Source of the DNA: Owenia fusiformis
Taxonomy: Eukaryota > Annelida > Polychaeta > Sabellida > Oweniidae
Length of the DNA stretch: 64,000 nt
Direction of reading: 5' to 3'
Assembly (NCBI GenBank): GCA_903813345.2
Contig: CAIIXF020000008.1
Span: 1,559,341 to 1,623,340, forward strand
The notes under the pieces: model-generated
The model's input: the letters and a program-made list of their open reading frames with translations, nothing else
The model's database searches: none
Told to the model about the DNA's origin: nothing
Shown here: positions 23,046-33,974 of the stretch, piece after piece
Numbering within the stretch: position 1 is the first letter of the stretch
Layout: every line of letters starts with the position of its first letter
Position numbers and translations under genes: made by a program

Positions 23046-23375
23046 TTCCCTACCTCCTCCCACTTCCTCCTTACCTCCTCCTTACCTCCTCCCTACCTCA
23101 TCATTACCTCCTCCCTATATCCTCCTTACCTCTTCCCACCTCTTCCTTACCTCCTCCCACCTCCTCTCTACCTCCTCCCGCTTCCTCCTTACCTCCTCAC
23201 ACCTCCTCCTACCTCCTCCCTACCTCATCATTACCTCCTCCTTACCTCCTCCAACCTCTTCCTTACCTCCTCCCACCTCCTCCCTACCTCCTCCTTACCT
23301 CATACCTCCTCCTACTTCCACCCAACCTCCTCCTGTCTCTTCTCCATCTTCCAAACCTCCTCCCCTCCCTTTACT
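23046..23375. repeat. Pyrimidine-rich tandem block (CTCCTTACCTCCTCC-type)
   Basis: About 330 bases are almost wholly C and T on the plus strand, built from degenerate 5-mers and 10-mers such as TACCTCCTCC. Such a block can form triplex DNA and may act as a purine-strand spacer. It contains no frame of interest. Confidence 0.9.
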
Positions 23376-23540
23376 TTAATATACAATAGTTTATAATGTC
23401 ATAAATGCCTGTTTATGTTTACAATTGATCTTAATTGACACATTTTGAACCAATCAAAATACTGCACATTAGAATATTCTTATATATTTTAAGTTGTCCA
23501 TGTTTTGAGTCATTTTACTGATAGATCTTGAACAGACAAC

Positions 23541-25129
23541 ATGTCTTTCAATTGTTCTGAGTGTAGTGTGAATTTTACGAGAGGTGATAACCTATCAAGG
23601 CATATGAATAAGTTTCATGGAGAAAAAATGCATCAGTCTGATGTTATGCTGAAACATCCGTTTACTATGATAGCAGGTATAGGCATGGACATGTTGAAAT
23701 TAAAAGTCTGATAGGTTTCTAAATATAGAAAGAGAGCATGTCAATTTATTAAAAAATATTTTTTGTTGTATTTTCAGCCGGACCAACATCGTCGGGGAAG
23801 ACCTGGCTTATGAAGCACTTGATCAAAAATGTTGAACGGTATATATCCCCAATTCCTAGAAGAATCATCTGGTGTTATGGCCAATGGCAGCCTGCCTACG
23901 AAGAGCTAAGAAAATACCCACATTTGGAATTTGTGAAGGGAATACCAGAGGATATTGATGATTCAAGATACCTTGACACTTCAGTTCCTACTTTGATACT
24001 TCTCGATGATCTTATGAATGAGGCAACAAATGATCAACGGATATGTGATCTCTATAGCAAAGGCAGTCACCATCGAAATCTGTCTGTGATATGCCTACTC
24101 CAGAATATGTATCATCAAGGAAAAATGAATAGATCGATGAGCTTAAACTCTCACTATATGATACTGTTTAATAACCCGAGAGATCGCCAACAGGTGGCAT
24201 TCTTATCGAGGCAGATGTACCCCGGAAATGGAAACAAGTTGGTCAGAGCATATACCAACGCAACTAATCGACCCTATGGTTACCTGCTTCTTGATCTGAA
24301 GCAAGAAACCTCGGAGCACAGCAGATTGAAACCAAATGCCTTTACTAAAAGTGAAGTTGAATTTGAAAGTCATCACGATTCCCGCAACTTCAAGGAACCA
24401 ATGAATGATTCAAAACACTTACTTGAAAGACAGGGTATTTCAGAAGTCGACTATCCGACGACAACATTTATTAATAGTAGTGATGTTAAGAACTACCCTT
24501 ACTTGGAACGTGAAGTTCGAGAAGACAACATGGTATCCTGTGATGACTGTGGTTTAGTATTTGATAGCATTCACGACTTACAGAGGCATATAAAAAAGTG
24601 GTGTCAAGATCAGGGACCACTACCCAAGAGGATGAGGACCCAATCTACCCAAAATATTGAGGAGAAGATTCCTCAAGACAAAGACAATAACGTTGATGAC
24701 GATGATGGTGATTTGAAAGCAAATGAAACATTTGCATTCTTAAAGAAGTGGTCTATAAGACAGAATGAGGAAGACCACCGACGTAAAGTGGATGAGTATA
24801 TGGATAGAGGGATGGATAAGACAGAGGCTGTAGAAAAGGCAGATAATAAACTATTGTCGAAGAATAAGGAAGAATTTATGAAAGGATATAAACAATTCGT
24901 CAAGCTAACGGTTGATGTAAAAGACAATGCATTACACAGAAATATAATTGATTCAATAAATAATATGATGAGGAGGGGTGTCTCTGTGAACTTAGCCATT
25001 AGGAAGACACTTTTAAAAAACAAACACAAGTTTGATGAGGTCTTTATAGAGGATACAGACCAGGAAAGTAGCTCTGAGGAAGAACAGAGTGAATCCGAAA
25101 ACGAGGTTGTTGAATCGGACAGTGAGTGA
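23541..25129 (+). CDS. Polinton zinc-finger / packaging-type ATPase / zinc-finger protein, one intron
   Basis: Exon 1 is 23541-23676 and exon 2 is 23778-25129. The 101-bp intron is GT-AG and the join is in phase, giving 495 residues. Residues 5-26 form a C2H2 finger (C5, C8, H21, H26). Residues 47-54 (GPTSSGKT) are a Walker A loop whose codons begin directly after the splice. Residues 118-125 (LILLDDLM) are Walker B. This is the adenovirus/Polinton-type genome-packaging ATPase fold, which in full Polintons is thought to drive DNA into capsids. Residues ~300-320 form a second Cys/His finger (CDDC ... HIKKWC). The rest is charged and helical with an acidic Ser/Glu tail. Fingers on both sides of a packaging ATPase, and keeping it without capsid genes, are unusual and suggest a role in transposition or DNA binding. 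The integrase starts 60 bases downstream on the same strand. Confidence 0.88.
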
Positions 25130-25188
25130 TAAATATTGACGATTTCAAGAGATTTCATCATTCGCGAGTTAGATATTAATGGTATAAG

Positions 25189-26286
25189 ATGGCATATCGA
25201 GACTATTTGAAGAAACTATATTATGACAGTCAGCATTCTGGAGCATTTGCCGGGCCGGAGAAACTCTATAGGACTGTGCTGAACGATGGAAAATATCAGC
25301 TGTCTCGTTATCAGATAAAGAAATGGTTGGACAATCAAGAAGCTTATAGTCTGCAGAGACCTTATAAGAAACGATTCGCCCGTAACAAAGTATATGTCTC
25401 GCATATTGACGAACAATGGGATGCAGATCTTATGGATGTCTCTAATATATCATCGCAGAATGAAGGGATAAAGTATATCCTGGTTGCGATTGACATTATG
25501 TCTCGCTTTGCCTGGGTTAGACCGCTACACTCCAAAACTGGAAAGGCAGTGGCAGAGGCTTTCGATGATATATTGAAAGAAGGTCGACAACCAGATGTCT
25601 TTAGGACGGACAAAGGTCAAGAATTCCGCGCTAAGGTTGTACAAACATTGTTGAATAGATGGGGAGTCCGCCATTTTGTTACGGGTAATACCCCCAAGGC
25701 CAACTATGCAGAAAGATTGATAAAGACGTTAAAGACTAAAATAATGAGGTATATCACGTACAAACAGAACCATAGATTTATAGACAATTTACAAAACTTT
25801 GTGAAGAGTTATAACGCCACTTGGCATAGGGGTATAAAAATGGCTCCTAAAAATGTATCTAAAGACGATGAATTGGTTATTTGGTGGCGGATGTATTATC
25901 CTAAATCAACTATCGTTAAAACCAAATCTAATCACATCTTTAAATTCCCCATTGGAGCTCTGGTAAGAATTACCCAGTCGAGACATGTTTTTAGTAGAGA
26001 ATACGACCAACATTGGACAGGGGAAATTTTTAAAGTAACGAAACGTTTTATTAGGCAGGGCCTCCCATTATATCGTTTAAATGATTTTCAAAATGAAGAC
26101 ATTAAGGGTACTTTTTACCAATCGGAGCTTCAAAGAGTACAAGCGAATGAAGATGATATTTGGAAAGTAGAAAAAATCTTGAAAACACGAACTAGACGAG
26201 GGCAACGGGAACATTTAGTGCGTTGGCAATATTGGCCAAAAAAGTTTGATTCGTGGGTTAAAGATTCCGATTTAATACCTTTGTAA
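25189..26286 (+). CDS. Polinton integrase (retroviral-type DDE) with C-terminal chromodomain
   Basis: The 365-residue intact protein would cut and join element ends to the target. Residues 1-60 form an N-terminal helical region. The catalytic core has the first acidic residue in QWDADLMDVS, the second in FRTDKGQEF, and the glutamate in KANYAERLIKTLK about 34 residues on, consistent with the D,D-35-E family. A basic C-terminal DNA-binding segment follows, then a chromodomain (VEKILKTRTRRGQREHLVRW ... FDSWV) ending at the stop. This order (core plus chromodomain) is typical of Polinton c-integrases and of chromoviral integrases. The ATG at 25189 follows the ATPase stop by 60 bases, and its upstream A/T-rich context gives no better start. 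No frameshifts are seen. Confidence 0.93.
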   Translation: MAYRDYLKKLYYDSQHSGAFAGPEKLYRTVLNDGKYQLSRYQIKKWLDNQEAYSLQRPYKKRFARNKVYVSHIDEQWDADLMDVSNISSQNEGIKYILVAIDIMSRFAWVRPLHSKTGKAVAEAFDDILKEGRQPDVFRTDKGQEFRAKVVQTLLNRWGVRHFVTGNTPKANYAERLIKTLKTKIMRYITYKQNHRFIDNLQNFVKSYNATWHRGIKMAPKNVSKDDELVIWWRMYYPKSTIVKTKSNHIFKFPIGALVRITQSRHVFSREYDQHWTGEIFKVTKRFIRQGLPLYRLNDFQNEDIKGTFYQSELQRVQANEDDIWKVEKILKTRTRRGQREHLVRWQYWPKKFDSWVKDSDLIPL

Positions 26287-26464
26287 TTTGTGTATGATTC
26301 AATGAAGAATTTTGAATGTTATAATGTAAATATGTATTATAGTTGATGTATTTTGAAAAGAAGTGTGTTGACGAATTAGCAAATAAATATTTATCCCAAC
26401 CAAATGTAACATCCATTAAACGGTATGATCTTAAATCGATGAAGGACGTTACACTAATTAAAGT

Positions 26465-26645
26465 TGATGGATGGTTGATTGATAATCGATAATCGAGCTA
26501 GGTCCGCACTTTAAAGTACAGTCCAGAGTAATTTGTTTTGTAAACTGACAGCCGGATGACCTTAAAACGATAAGACCTCGCGAGTATGAAACGCCTGGTT
26601 GATAGGTAATCGATAATCCGCCTGGGCCGCACTTTATAAATAAGG
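26465..26645. repeat. Two direct ~45-bp repeats in the 3' region of the Polinton
   Basis: A segment TGGTTGATTGATAATCGATAATC...GGTCCGCACTTTA at about 26470-26515 recurs at about 26597-26640 with a few changes. Each has tandem ATCGATAATC palindromic bits. They may be internal cis elements near the right end, or a simple duplication. Confidence 0.75.
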
Positions 26646-26731
26646 CAGTGACATTTACGACGCGTACTGGTTTATCGATTTATTGTTTTTGGCGGGAATT
26701 CGAATAGTATCCCTTACAGTAAACGTACAAA

Positions 26732-26963
26732 CGTGGGGTAGGGCGTCCGTTACCTTAGGGCCCGAGATTCCCGAAATATGTACACGCCACCACGCCGAGG
26801 GGGGAGGGGTGGGGTCCCCGTATGTGCCTCCCGAGCTCAGGGAGGCTCACAGATGTCCCTCCCCATTGGAGCCCATGTTAGGGAGGGTACTATGAAAAAT
26901 CGTGTCCCTCCCCATAGGACTCCATGTTAAAGGTGCGTCAGAACTCTCGTTTCTGTAACTACT
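26732..26963. repeat. Right terminal inverted repeat of the Polinton
   Basis: It is 232 bases, the reverse complement of 22591-22824 less a 2-base deletion. It ends ...GTAACTACT directly before GGCTAT. Confidence 0.95.
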
Positions 26964-26969
26964 GGCTAT
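26964..26969. repeat. Target site duplication GGCTAT (right)
   Basis: This six-base copy directly follows the right TIR and is identical to 22585-22590. It lies inside the LINE reading frame. Confidence 0.95.
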
Positions 26970-27621
26970 TTTCCTTATATGCACCCTGTAGAGGATCTTG
27001 GGTATTCTGTACCTGTGCGTTAAAAACAAGTCGATTTTGAATAATGGAGTCAAATACATTACCAATACAAGCTAATACATTTATACCTCTGTAGTTATCA
27101 GCTTTAAGTCTACTTCCTTGTTTAAAAAGCGGACTCAACATACCAATGCTCCAGTCCTGTGGATAATTTCCACTGTCAAATATTGCATTAAAAAGTGCCG
27201 TAAAATCTGGAATAAGAGCCTCACAATTACGAATTATGTTTGATGGGATGCCATCAATGCCGGCTGATTTATTAGAGTTTACTCTTTTAAAAGCATTATA
27301 AACCTCAATTTGACTAATTCTGTCATCTATGATATCATGGCAGAGATTTAAATTAGGGTCATTAGAATTAGAATTAATTGGAATGTAGTCTTGAATATAG
27401 TCATTCATCTTTTGGAGTGCCTCGTTATCAAAATAATCTAAGTTTGGGGGCTTTGCCAGATTTTGAAAAAAAGCTAATAGGTCCTCAGGGGGAACTGGTA
27501 TATCTTTAATTACATTTCCTGGCAATGCATTAATAAGTTTCCAAAAATCAGTTGAACATTTTGATCTATTTTCTACTAGAAGTCCATGGTTGGACAGATA
27601 ATATTTTCTTTTACTGAACAT
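26970..27621 (-). pseudogene. LINE reverse transcriptase, N-terminal part (upstream of the Polinton insertion)
   Basis: About 215 codons contain the finger region of a non-LTR RT: NSNKSAGIDGIPSNIIRN and SPLFKQGSRLKADNYRGINV. The frame ends where the Polinton TIR starts, at codons for ...GAYKENS, and continues at 22590 on the other side. The sequence upstream of 27621 is not coding, which shows 5' truncation. Confidence 0.87.
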
Positions 27622-27640
27622 ATTTTCATTTGTATAATTA

Positions 27641-29412
27641 TCAGAAACATGGTTATATGAACATTTATCTATTATTTATATATGAATTAGCCACCTGGTG
27701 GTGAAACTTGTAAGATCAGACAGAATTTGAGAGGTAACCTCCTGTCTACTCGCAACTGGGTTATTGAAAAACAAAGATGGAAGCCAAGTTTGTTTTACTG
27801 TTTCTATCACAGTTTACTTGGAGGAACATGCTACAGCGTAGACACCTGTACATAGTGAGTCATTGACACGATAAGTAAGATAAGATAAAAATAGGAAATC
27901 CCTCTTCTATAATAAACGTCGCTTATCTGTGTTTTGTTCCCGTTTTGTTACGCTCTTATTTCAATAAGGTTCTGCTCCTCTCCAACGTGGCTCAAAGCTC
28001 GAAAGGAAGAGGTGCGATAATTGGCCTATGGTCAAAAGTAAATCATTCTTAGGTGTAATAGAATGTCATATAATTCTTTGGAAAATATTAAAGACTACAC
28101 ACAATATGACACAAATGGTTTATCTCATCAAATGTGCAAATATGAAATTTCCAATTGATTCAGGTCATACTTAAATTAAAAGACTACATACATTTTTTCC
28201 CTACATAATGGCTATAGAAAAATTCTCCAAAAACAACTTTTACATTTTGTAAAACCAAAGATTATATTATCATATTTCATTATTTAGTAAATTAGTAACA
28301 TATTTGGATAAGATGTAGGGATTCGTAGGATGTAAATGGATTTTGATAAACATAAAATACTTCCTGGTTTTGAATCTCTGCCTCACACTTCATGATTGAA
28401 TTATGACCCTAATATACATATACTGGCATATACATCAATACAGTGCTGAATATAGGTCAACAAGATCCTAGTGTGCATATAAATGTAATAATAAAGGCAG
28501 TAAACTTATTTTGAAAAATCAGATGAATTATTATTTTTTCATAATGGTCATAATAGATCATAATGGAGAGTGCACTACTTCCTTTTGCCTTTCGATTTTG
28601 CGTCTTTAAAAGACAGCTTTATCAACAATTTATTACTTTACTATGCTCTGACATTCACTTGATAATCCTACTTTACTGTCTTATTCCTGATGAAATATTC
28701 ATCGACGAAATTACAAAATCAAAAATCGTACAGGTATCACACCGTGAGGAAAGTACATAAAAACAAGGTTCTATGTTGAGGGATTACGTCTCGTTTGGAC
28801 AGACAAATATGCTCGAACTATAACTTAATTAAATAAGCTTCTTAAGACTCATAAGAGGCTCTGTTTGAATAATCCATTACAGGGAAGAAGAATGAATGGT
28901 AGAGGTAGCTGCTAGTGTTATTATTTATCCGAGGATGTTATCCACAGAACTCTGTCTACTTGCTTATAAAGGTAATTTTATCTCGATCGTTTTTCAATTT
29001 AATTTCCCAACTGTTTTTAAGTATCTTCCAAAATCAATAGACTTGAACGTAAAACCTCCTTTGTGAAAATATCAAATAACTCCTTTTCTCGAAAACAGTA
29101 AGACAAGTTCCAAATTGAAAATCTACTTGCTTCTTTTTCAATTTAAAAAGCAATTGATTCAATTACATTTTCAAGCTTCAGTAATAACAGAAAATAATTT
29201 TATCCAAGGCTAATGATTGTATAATTATATATAATTATGAATGAAAAATATGTCAGGGTTATTTAGGGTGAAGAAATACATCTATTACCCTAAATTAGCA
29301 GAATGAGTAATTTGCTGCTCGTTATTGTATTGTACCCTTTATTACCACAAATATATTGTGAATACATTTACAGTTTTTTTTACAATTAACATATTTACAT
29401 ATTACATTTGCA
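27641..29412. other. Intergenic stretch; no gene seen
   Basis: This is AT-rich DNA without a supported gene. Low-complexity A/T runs and short relics are present. An isolated 65-codon frame at 28563-28760 has no family resemblance. Confidence 0.55.
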
Positions 29413-30276
29413 CTAGCATAAATTACGCTTTGTGAACATTAAAAATACAGTCTTGGCTTTCAAAATCATTATTTCGTCATCATCTGATTTAAACGTTTGA
29501 AATATAATGTCGTCATCACCAATTCTAAATAGATTAAGAAGTGCAACTCTTTCCACATCTATGGAATTGCAGAAACGTAAAAAACGATTCAATGTTTCAA
29601 TTTCACCAGTGTCACATATGTTACATTTCCTGTCACCCCATTTTTTATTTCCATTGAGTGTTTGCTTCATCAAAAGCTTTACCATCAATTTGAAATATTT
29701 AAGATTATTGGGATATTTAGAACTAAGTGCCCACCATCACGGGACCATTTAAGTGGCTGGGCGAAGCATTTAATACACTTACATACAAATGTGTTGCACT
29801 TTTATAGCACATTTAATCATAAAAGATGCATTTTGGCTTTGACGTAGCCCACCTAAAACTCATCTTGGATTTCCAAGGTATGGTGAAATCAAACTGGGAA
29901 ACGTCGAGTATTCCTAAAACTAGTTTTCGCCATATTCCATTGGATGGGTATAGACACCTGTGTTAATCATATTAGTTGCAGTATTTAAAAGATTGAACCT
30001 GCTTAAAGTGTTCCACATTGTATGAAGTGGTGACGCAACACCAATGTTGCTATTGTATTGAAATTCAGTAGCTCGATAAACAAAGAGCTGTTTGTAAACA
30101 TTCTTTACTGGTAGTGTCATCAACATGGGGAAGAACATCAATTTATCTAAGGCGATTTTATACTCTATATCCATCCAGCCCAATGGATCAGTTGAAAATA
30201 CATTATCGGCGAATTTAGGAAGACATTGGATGCGTTTTCCAATCTGTCTATGAGCTGTTTTGGATTCGTTCAACAT
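29413..30276 (-). pseudogene. Decayed LINE C-terminal region
   Basis: Two minus-strand open pieces, 29920-30276 then 29413-29688, resemble the post-RT part of the same LINE class. The first has KIALDKLMFFPMLMTLP and FVYRATEFQYNS. The second has the zinc-knuckle-like CNICDTGEIETLNRFLRFC. Stops and shifts separate them. No RT core remains. Confidence 0.65.
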
Positions 30277-31538
30277 CGTTATTCAAATAAGAAATGATTG
30301 AACTTCCGTATAGCATTGTAGGGGTAGACAGCGTCCAATAAAGGCGTGATGCGGCGTTAGAGGATTGAGTCCACCACAAGTACTCCCCAGACCAAGTAGA
30401 AAGAAATATGTTATGTTATAATTTTTATTGTAGAAGATGTTGTATGGTGATTGATATTAGGGTCGAGAAATAGGTCAGACTGGATCTTAATTCTCGATAT
30501 TATTGAGTGGCGACACAGAAATTACTAAACAAACTCTGGGTCCCTGAGTTTGTAACTATGATTTGCCATTTGTGATTCTACCAACCCTGAATGAACATCG
30601 TCGACTAGCCACACTGCCCTCTGATTGCGATAAATGATTTTCCATTTTTAATGCGATTTAGATCTTACTGACCTCAAATGGACCTTCCATACTGTTTTAT
30701 TGAATGTAAATAGAATATAAAAGTTATTTTATCGGCAGAAAATACATCGTGGTTGTCACAACCGCCCGGTGACATATCGTTATAGTTTCTAACTTTGTGA
30801 ACGGTGTCGACGGTCGGCGTCCGTAACAAATGCATTCGGCGTTTGAAATAAATGCGTTCGGCGGTCTGCTTATGTAACAAAGTGCAGCAAGTGGTAACAT
30901 TTTGCATGTTAATGCCTTGTCTGAGTATGAATTTATTATTGAGAATGATTGAACAGTATACAGCATTGCTGATGTTCATACCCATATATACAGTATGTTT
31001 ATTTTATCCTTGAACATTCTATAGTACTGTTAAATATGTGTCCATCTTGGATCTAAGTGGAATCATTGAATTATATCTCCCTAAACGGAATGCAAATGCA
31101 TTCTTTTGACTTAAACATAGCATCGTCTAGTTTAGAACTAAACTCTGAGTTCATGACATGAGTTATCTAAAGAGTATCGACAATTTTGCATTATTTCAAA
31201 GGGTTCCAGCAATTATATGTGGGGGAGGGGGCTCAACAAAATTTAAGTCATTCATGAATGCCAATATTCCAGCATAGCTAAACAACTATACTTCATTCTT
31301 TATTTCTGGTAGATTAGAGCATCTGTTGGTCATGTTAATCCAATAAACCAAAAACATGTTTCGGAAACTGGAAACGGGAACACATGTTTAGTTTTTGCTC
31401 CGTCTGATGCAAACGTTTGATTGTGTTGTTTTGACTTCATGCTGTAACCTTTAACAGATCTAGGTGAAGCTAACTTTAGCCGCTTTAAAAAGTATAAGAT
31501 CGTAAAATAGAAATCATTCTCAGATTGAAGATTTCAGG
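30277..31538. other. Intergenic stretch upstream of the EF-hand gene
   Basis: At 30740-30930 a dispersed repeat (GCGTTCGGCGGTCTGC ... GTAACAAA ... TTGCATGTTAATGCCTTG) resembles sequence at about 10735-10815 in a TSNAX intron. The rest has no supported feature. The promoter of the gene at 31539 must lie at the right end; no TATA box could be assigned with confidence. Confidence 0.5.
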
Positions 31539-33974
31539 ATGATGAAAACAGCAGTGAAAGTCGCATTTTGTTTTTCGTTTTGTTGTGTCGTTTTTTCAAG
31601 TGAGGTTCTAAAGGGTAATGCAGTGGAGGATGACGGGGTCAATGATCTGTACGATTATGGCCACGAGTCAGCCCCATTAAAGTACGACAATGACATTTCA
31701 TCAGGGGACGATGATAAAGAACACATCAATGATGCATTAAATGCTATTGAAAGCTCAATGTCAAAAGAAGACGATGAACATTTTGAATATACAAGTAATG
31801 ATAGCGAAATTCCTTTAGTGGGAAAAATACCTGGAGGAAAGAATATTGGAAAATTCACACCTATCCGAATGCCAACTGATTTTGAGAGTTATGATATCAA
31901 CCCCACTGACGGCTTTGTAACGTTATTGGAGCTTGTAGCTGTGACTGGCGCAAAGGAAAATGTTCAATTGGCATTTAAAGATTCAGATATCGATGGTAAG
32001 AAATCCACAAATCATTTACAATTTTAGCTCATGAAAATGAAAACTGATATTATACATCACCTCAAAAAGGTTGGCAAATTTGACTTTCCGTTGAATTGGA
32101 TGTTAACGCCTGGATATGCTTTGAATTTTTATCTGAATTGTAATTGATGCCAAAATGAATAATTGGATGGTGATCTTTTAAAACATAAACAGGCTTAAAC
32201 TAACACAATCATGTCTCAAATCAAATGGATTGCATTGCCCAACCCTTGGAAGGGGGGGGGGTATATGGCAGTTCGCTAGTTGGTTGCTCATGTCTCTGTC
32301 TCATTGCCATGTGGTAAAATATTTCTCAGGTAAATCTTAAATAAACCGCAACAATCAGGTAATATCAATTTTCTCTTCTAGTGTTTTTACATGTTTAAAG
32401 ATCTGTGATAATCAATGCATTATCAATGTAATGCCTCAAGAGATTTTTGGAAGAACGTATACAATATAACCCGTTTTGTTTTGTGCCACCTATTGACGAG
32501 CTCTGGGACAATTGCAATTCAAAAATCTAAATTGCTTTAAATAGTACCATTTTAGACGGAAATAGATATCGTTTTTACTCAGTAAAGAAAACAATACGCA
32601 GACAGACAGTTGATAAGATATGTCATGAAAACCCGCGAGAAATACTGAATTACAGATTTACACCTGATATTTGACTCTGTGGTTTCCAGGATGTGTTGCT
32701 GAAGATTGAAAACACACCGTACATCTGAAGAAAACTGTTCTTAGATGTCAATCATTAAGACGTCATAAAATCACGCCATCATTTTTATTTTAAACGGAGA
32801 CTTGGACCACCCTGTAAATTTGATTTTTTATTCGGGCGAAAAAAAATTCTGAATTATCAAGAGGTATGTTCTCATAAGTATCTGAAACCATTTTCTCCAA
32901 GACATGCGATTTGTTTATCTGTTTATGCAATAGAGTAAGTTGGTTTGTGCCGCCATTTTGAATGAAAATACATTAATTTTTATTTTCATTATTTTAAATT
33001 AACGGTCATTTTCATCTATTTACTTCATCCACCATATTTGGTGTGTATAAATTATTTTATTTTCAATTATTTACATTTAACATTCTCCCTATAGTACTTT
33101 AAGCATTGTCCTGTAGCATTCCAAAACTATGGGATCCGATTTAGCAACCTTCCATATGATTTACAGGATGTCATTCCATGGGTTACAATGAATCTTAAAC
33201 AATGGCAATTTCCCTGACAATATACATTCAACATGCCAGTTATGTTATTAAAATTGATATACCCTTTTGTTATTATTACTAGATTTATTTTCCCTCCATT
33301 GATTTGAGATAATATAATGATTACATACATTACTTTTCACAATGTATTTTCACTGTAATTTTGAATTTTGTAGATCATTCCTAACCAATATGCGTTTAGT
33401 TTTGCCATTTAATAAAGTTCGCTGTAGGCATTAGGTATGATAGCATAAAAGCTTTCCTTTTGCATGCTTTTAAAATTGGCGAGTCATTCTGTCACGGCTG
33501 ATAAGGACCTAATTACGTTGGCATGACATCCGCTCGAAAACCAAGATAGGTAATGTAAGATATAGCAGTCTATACTGATCTGGTCTGACATTTCTAAGCA
33601 ATGACGGCATGCCTTGATGGGAGATGAACCACAGCCACAAACGCCCCCCCCCCCCTTAACTGAATTATTGGCAAATATATTACACTAAACATACTTCAGG
33701 TGATGGCCGTCTGACCAGAGATGAGTTCCTTAAAGCCCCCATGACGTTACAAGGTTTCGTGGATTATGACATACAAGAGCTGATCAAAGTCGAGAATGAG
33801 ATCATCAAAGATGAAAAAGTCCTTAAAAGGCTTGTCAAAGAATTGGAGGATGGGAGCAATGATACGGATACTGTTCATGAATTGAGAAAAGCATTAGAGG
33901 AACAAAGACAAAATGAAATTGAAATTGAAAAAGAGATTGGTAAAAAGCTGTACAATAATAAACTTAATTATTAA
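31539..33974 (+). CDS. Secreted acidic EF-hand protein, two exons
   Basis: Exons 31539-31995 and 33700-33974 are joined through a GT-AG intron of 1.7 kb that splits the calcium-binding loop, giving 243 residues. Residues 1-20 are a signal peptide (basic MMKTAVKVAF then hydrophobic FCFSFCCVVFSS). A long acidic stretch rich in Asp, Glu and Ser follows. The first EF-hand-like loop (DINPTDGFVTLLE) is non-canonical. The second, DIDGDGRLTRDE, is a textbook 12-residue loop and is complete only after splicing, which supports the join. The last ~70 residues are a charged coiled coil (VENEIIKDEKVLKRLVKELED ... EIEIEKEIGKK). It is probably an extracellular or ER-lumen calcium-binding protein. The exact family is not recognised. 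A coelenterate- or mollusc-style matrix protein or a calumenin-like protein are alternatives. Confidence 0.8.

Larger units (their letters stand above)
22591..26963 (+). mobile_element. Compact Polinton/Maverick-type element, 4,373 bp, two genes
   Basis: Its ends are AGTAGTTACAG... and the reverse complement ...CTGTAACTACT, so it begins AG and ends CT like known Polintons. It has 232-234-bp terminal inverted repeats and a GGCTAT target duplication. Inside, in order, are a block of ~18-bp repeats, a pyrimidine-rich tandem block, the zinc-finger/ATPase gene, the integrase gene and a short 3' non-coding region. Known autonomous Polintons are about 15-20 kb and also carry protein-primed DNA polymerase B, protease, and major and minor capsid genes. 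None fits here. Both genes are intact and the TIRs differ by only a 2-base indel, so the element is young. It is either an internal-deletion derivative mobilised in trans or a naturally minimal form. Confidence 0.93.
20850..27640 (-). mobile_element. 5'-truncated non-LTR retrotransposon (LINE) interrupted by a Polinton
   Basis: Minus-strand reverse-transcriptase sequence starts near 27621, breaks at 26970 and resumes at 22590 down to a stop at 21014. An AATAAA-type signal on the minus strand near 20870 marks the 3' end. Removing the insertion and one copy of GGCTAT restores a continuous frame across the break. No endonuclease domain is present, so the copy is 5'-truncated, as is usual for LINEs. 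The RT type, with a C-terminal CxxC...HxxxxC cluster, suggests the CR1/L2/jockey assemblage. Confidence 0.85.

Noticed and set aside
24673-25161. 162-codon minus-strand frame
   Set aside because: It is the antisense of the charged C-terminal part of the Polinton ATPase protein.
22591-26963. Reading the two-gene element as a Ginger or gypsy-type element
   Set aside because: The chromodomain integrase alone would allow it, but AG...CT ends, 6-bp duplication, long TIRs and the packaging ATPase together fit Polinton best.
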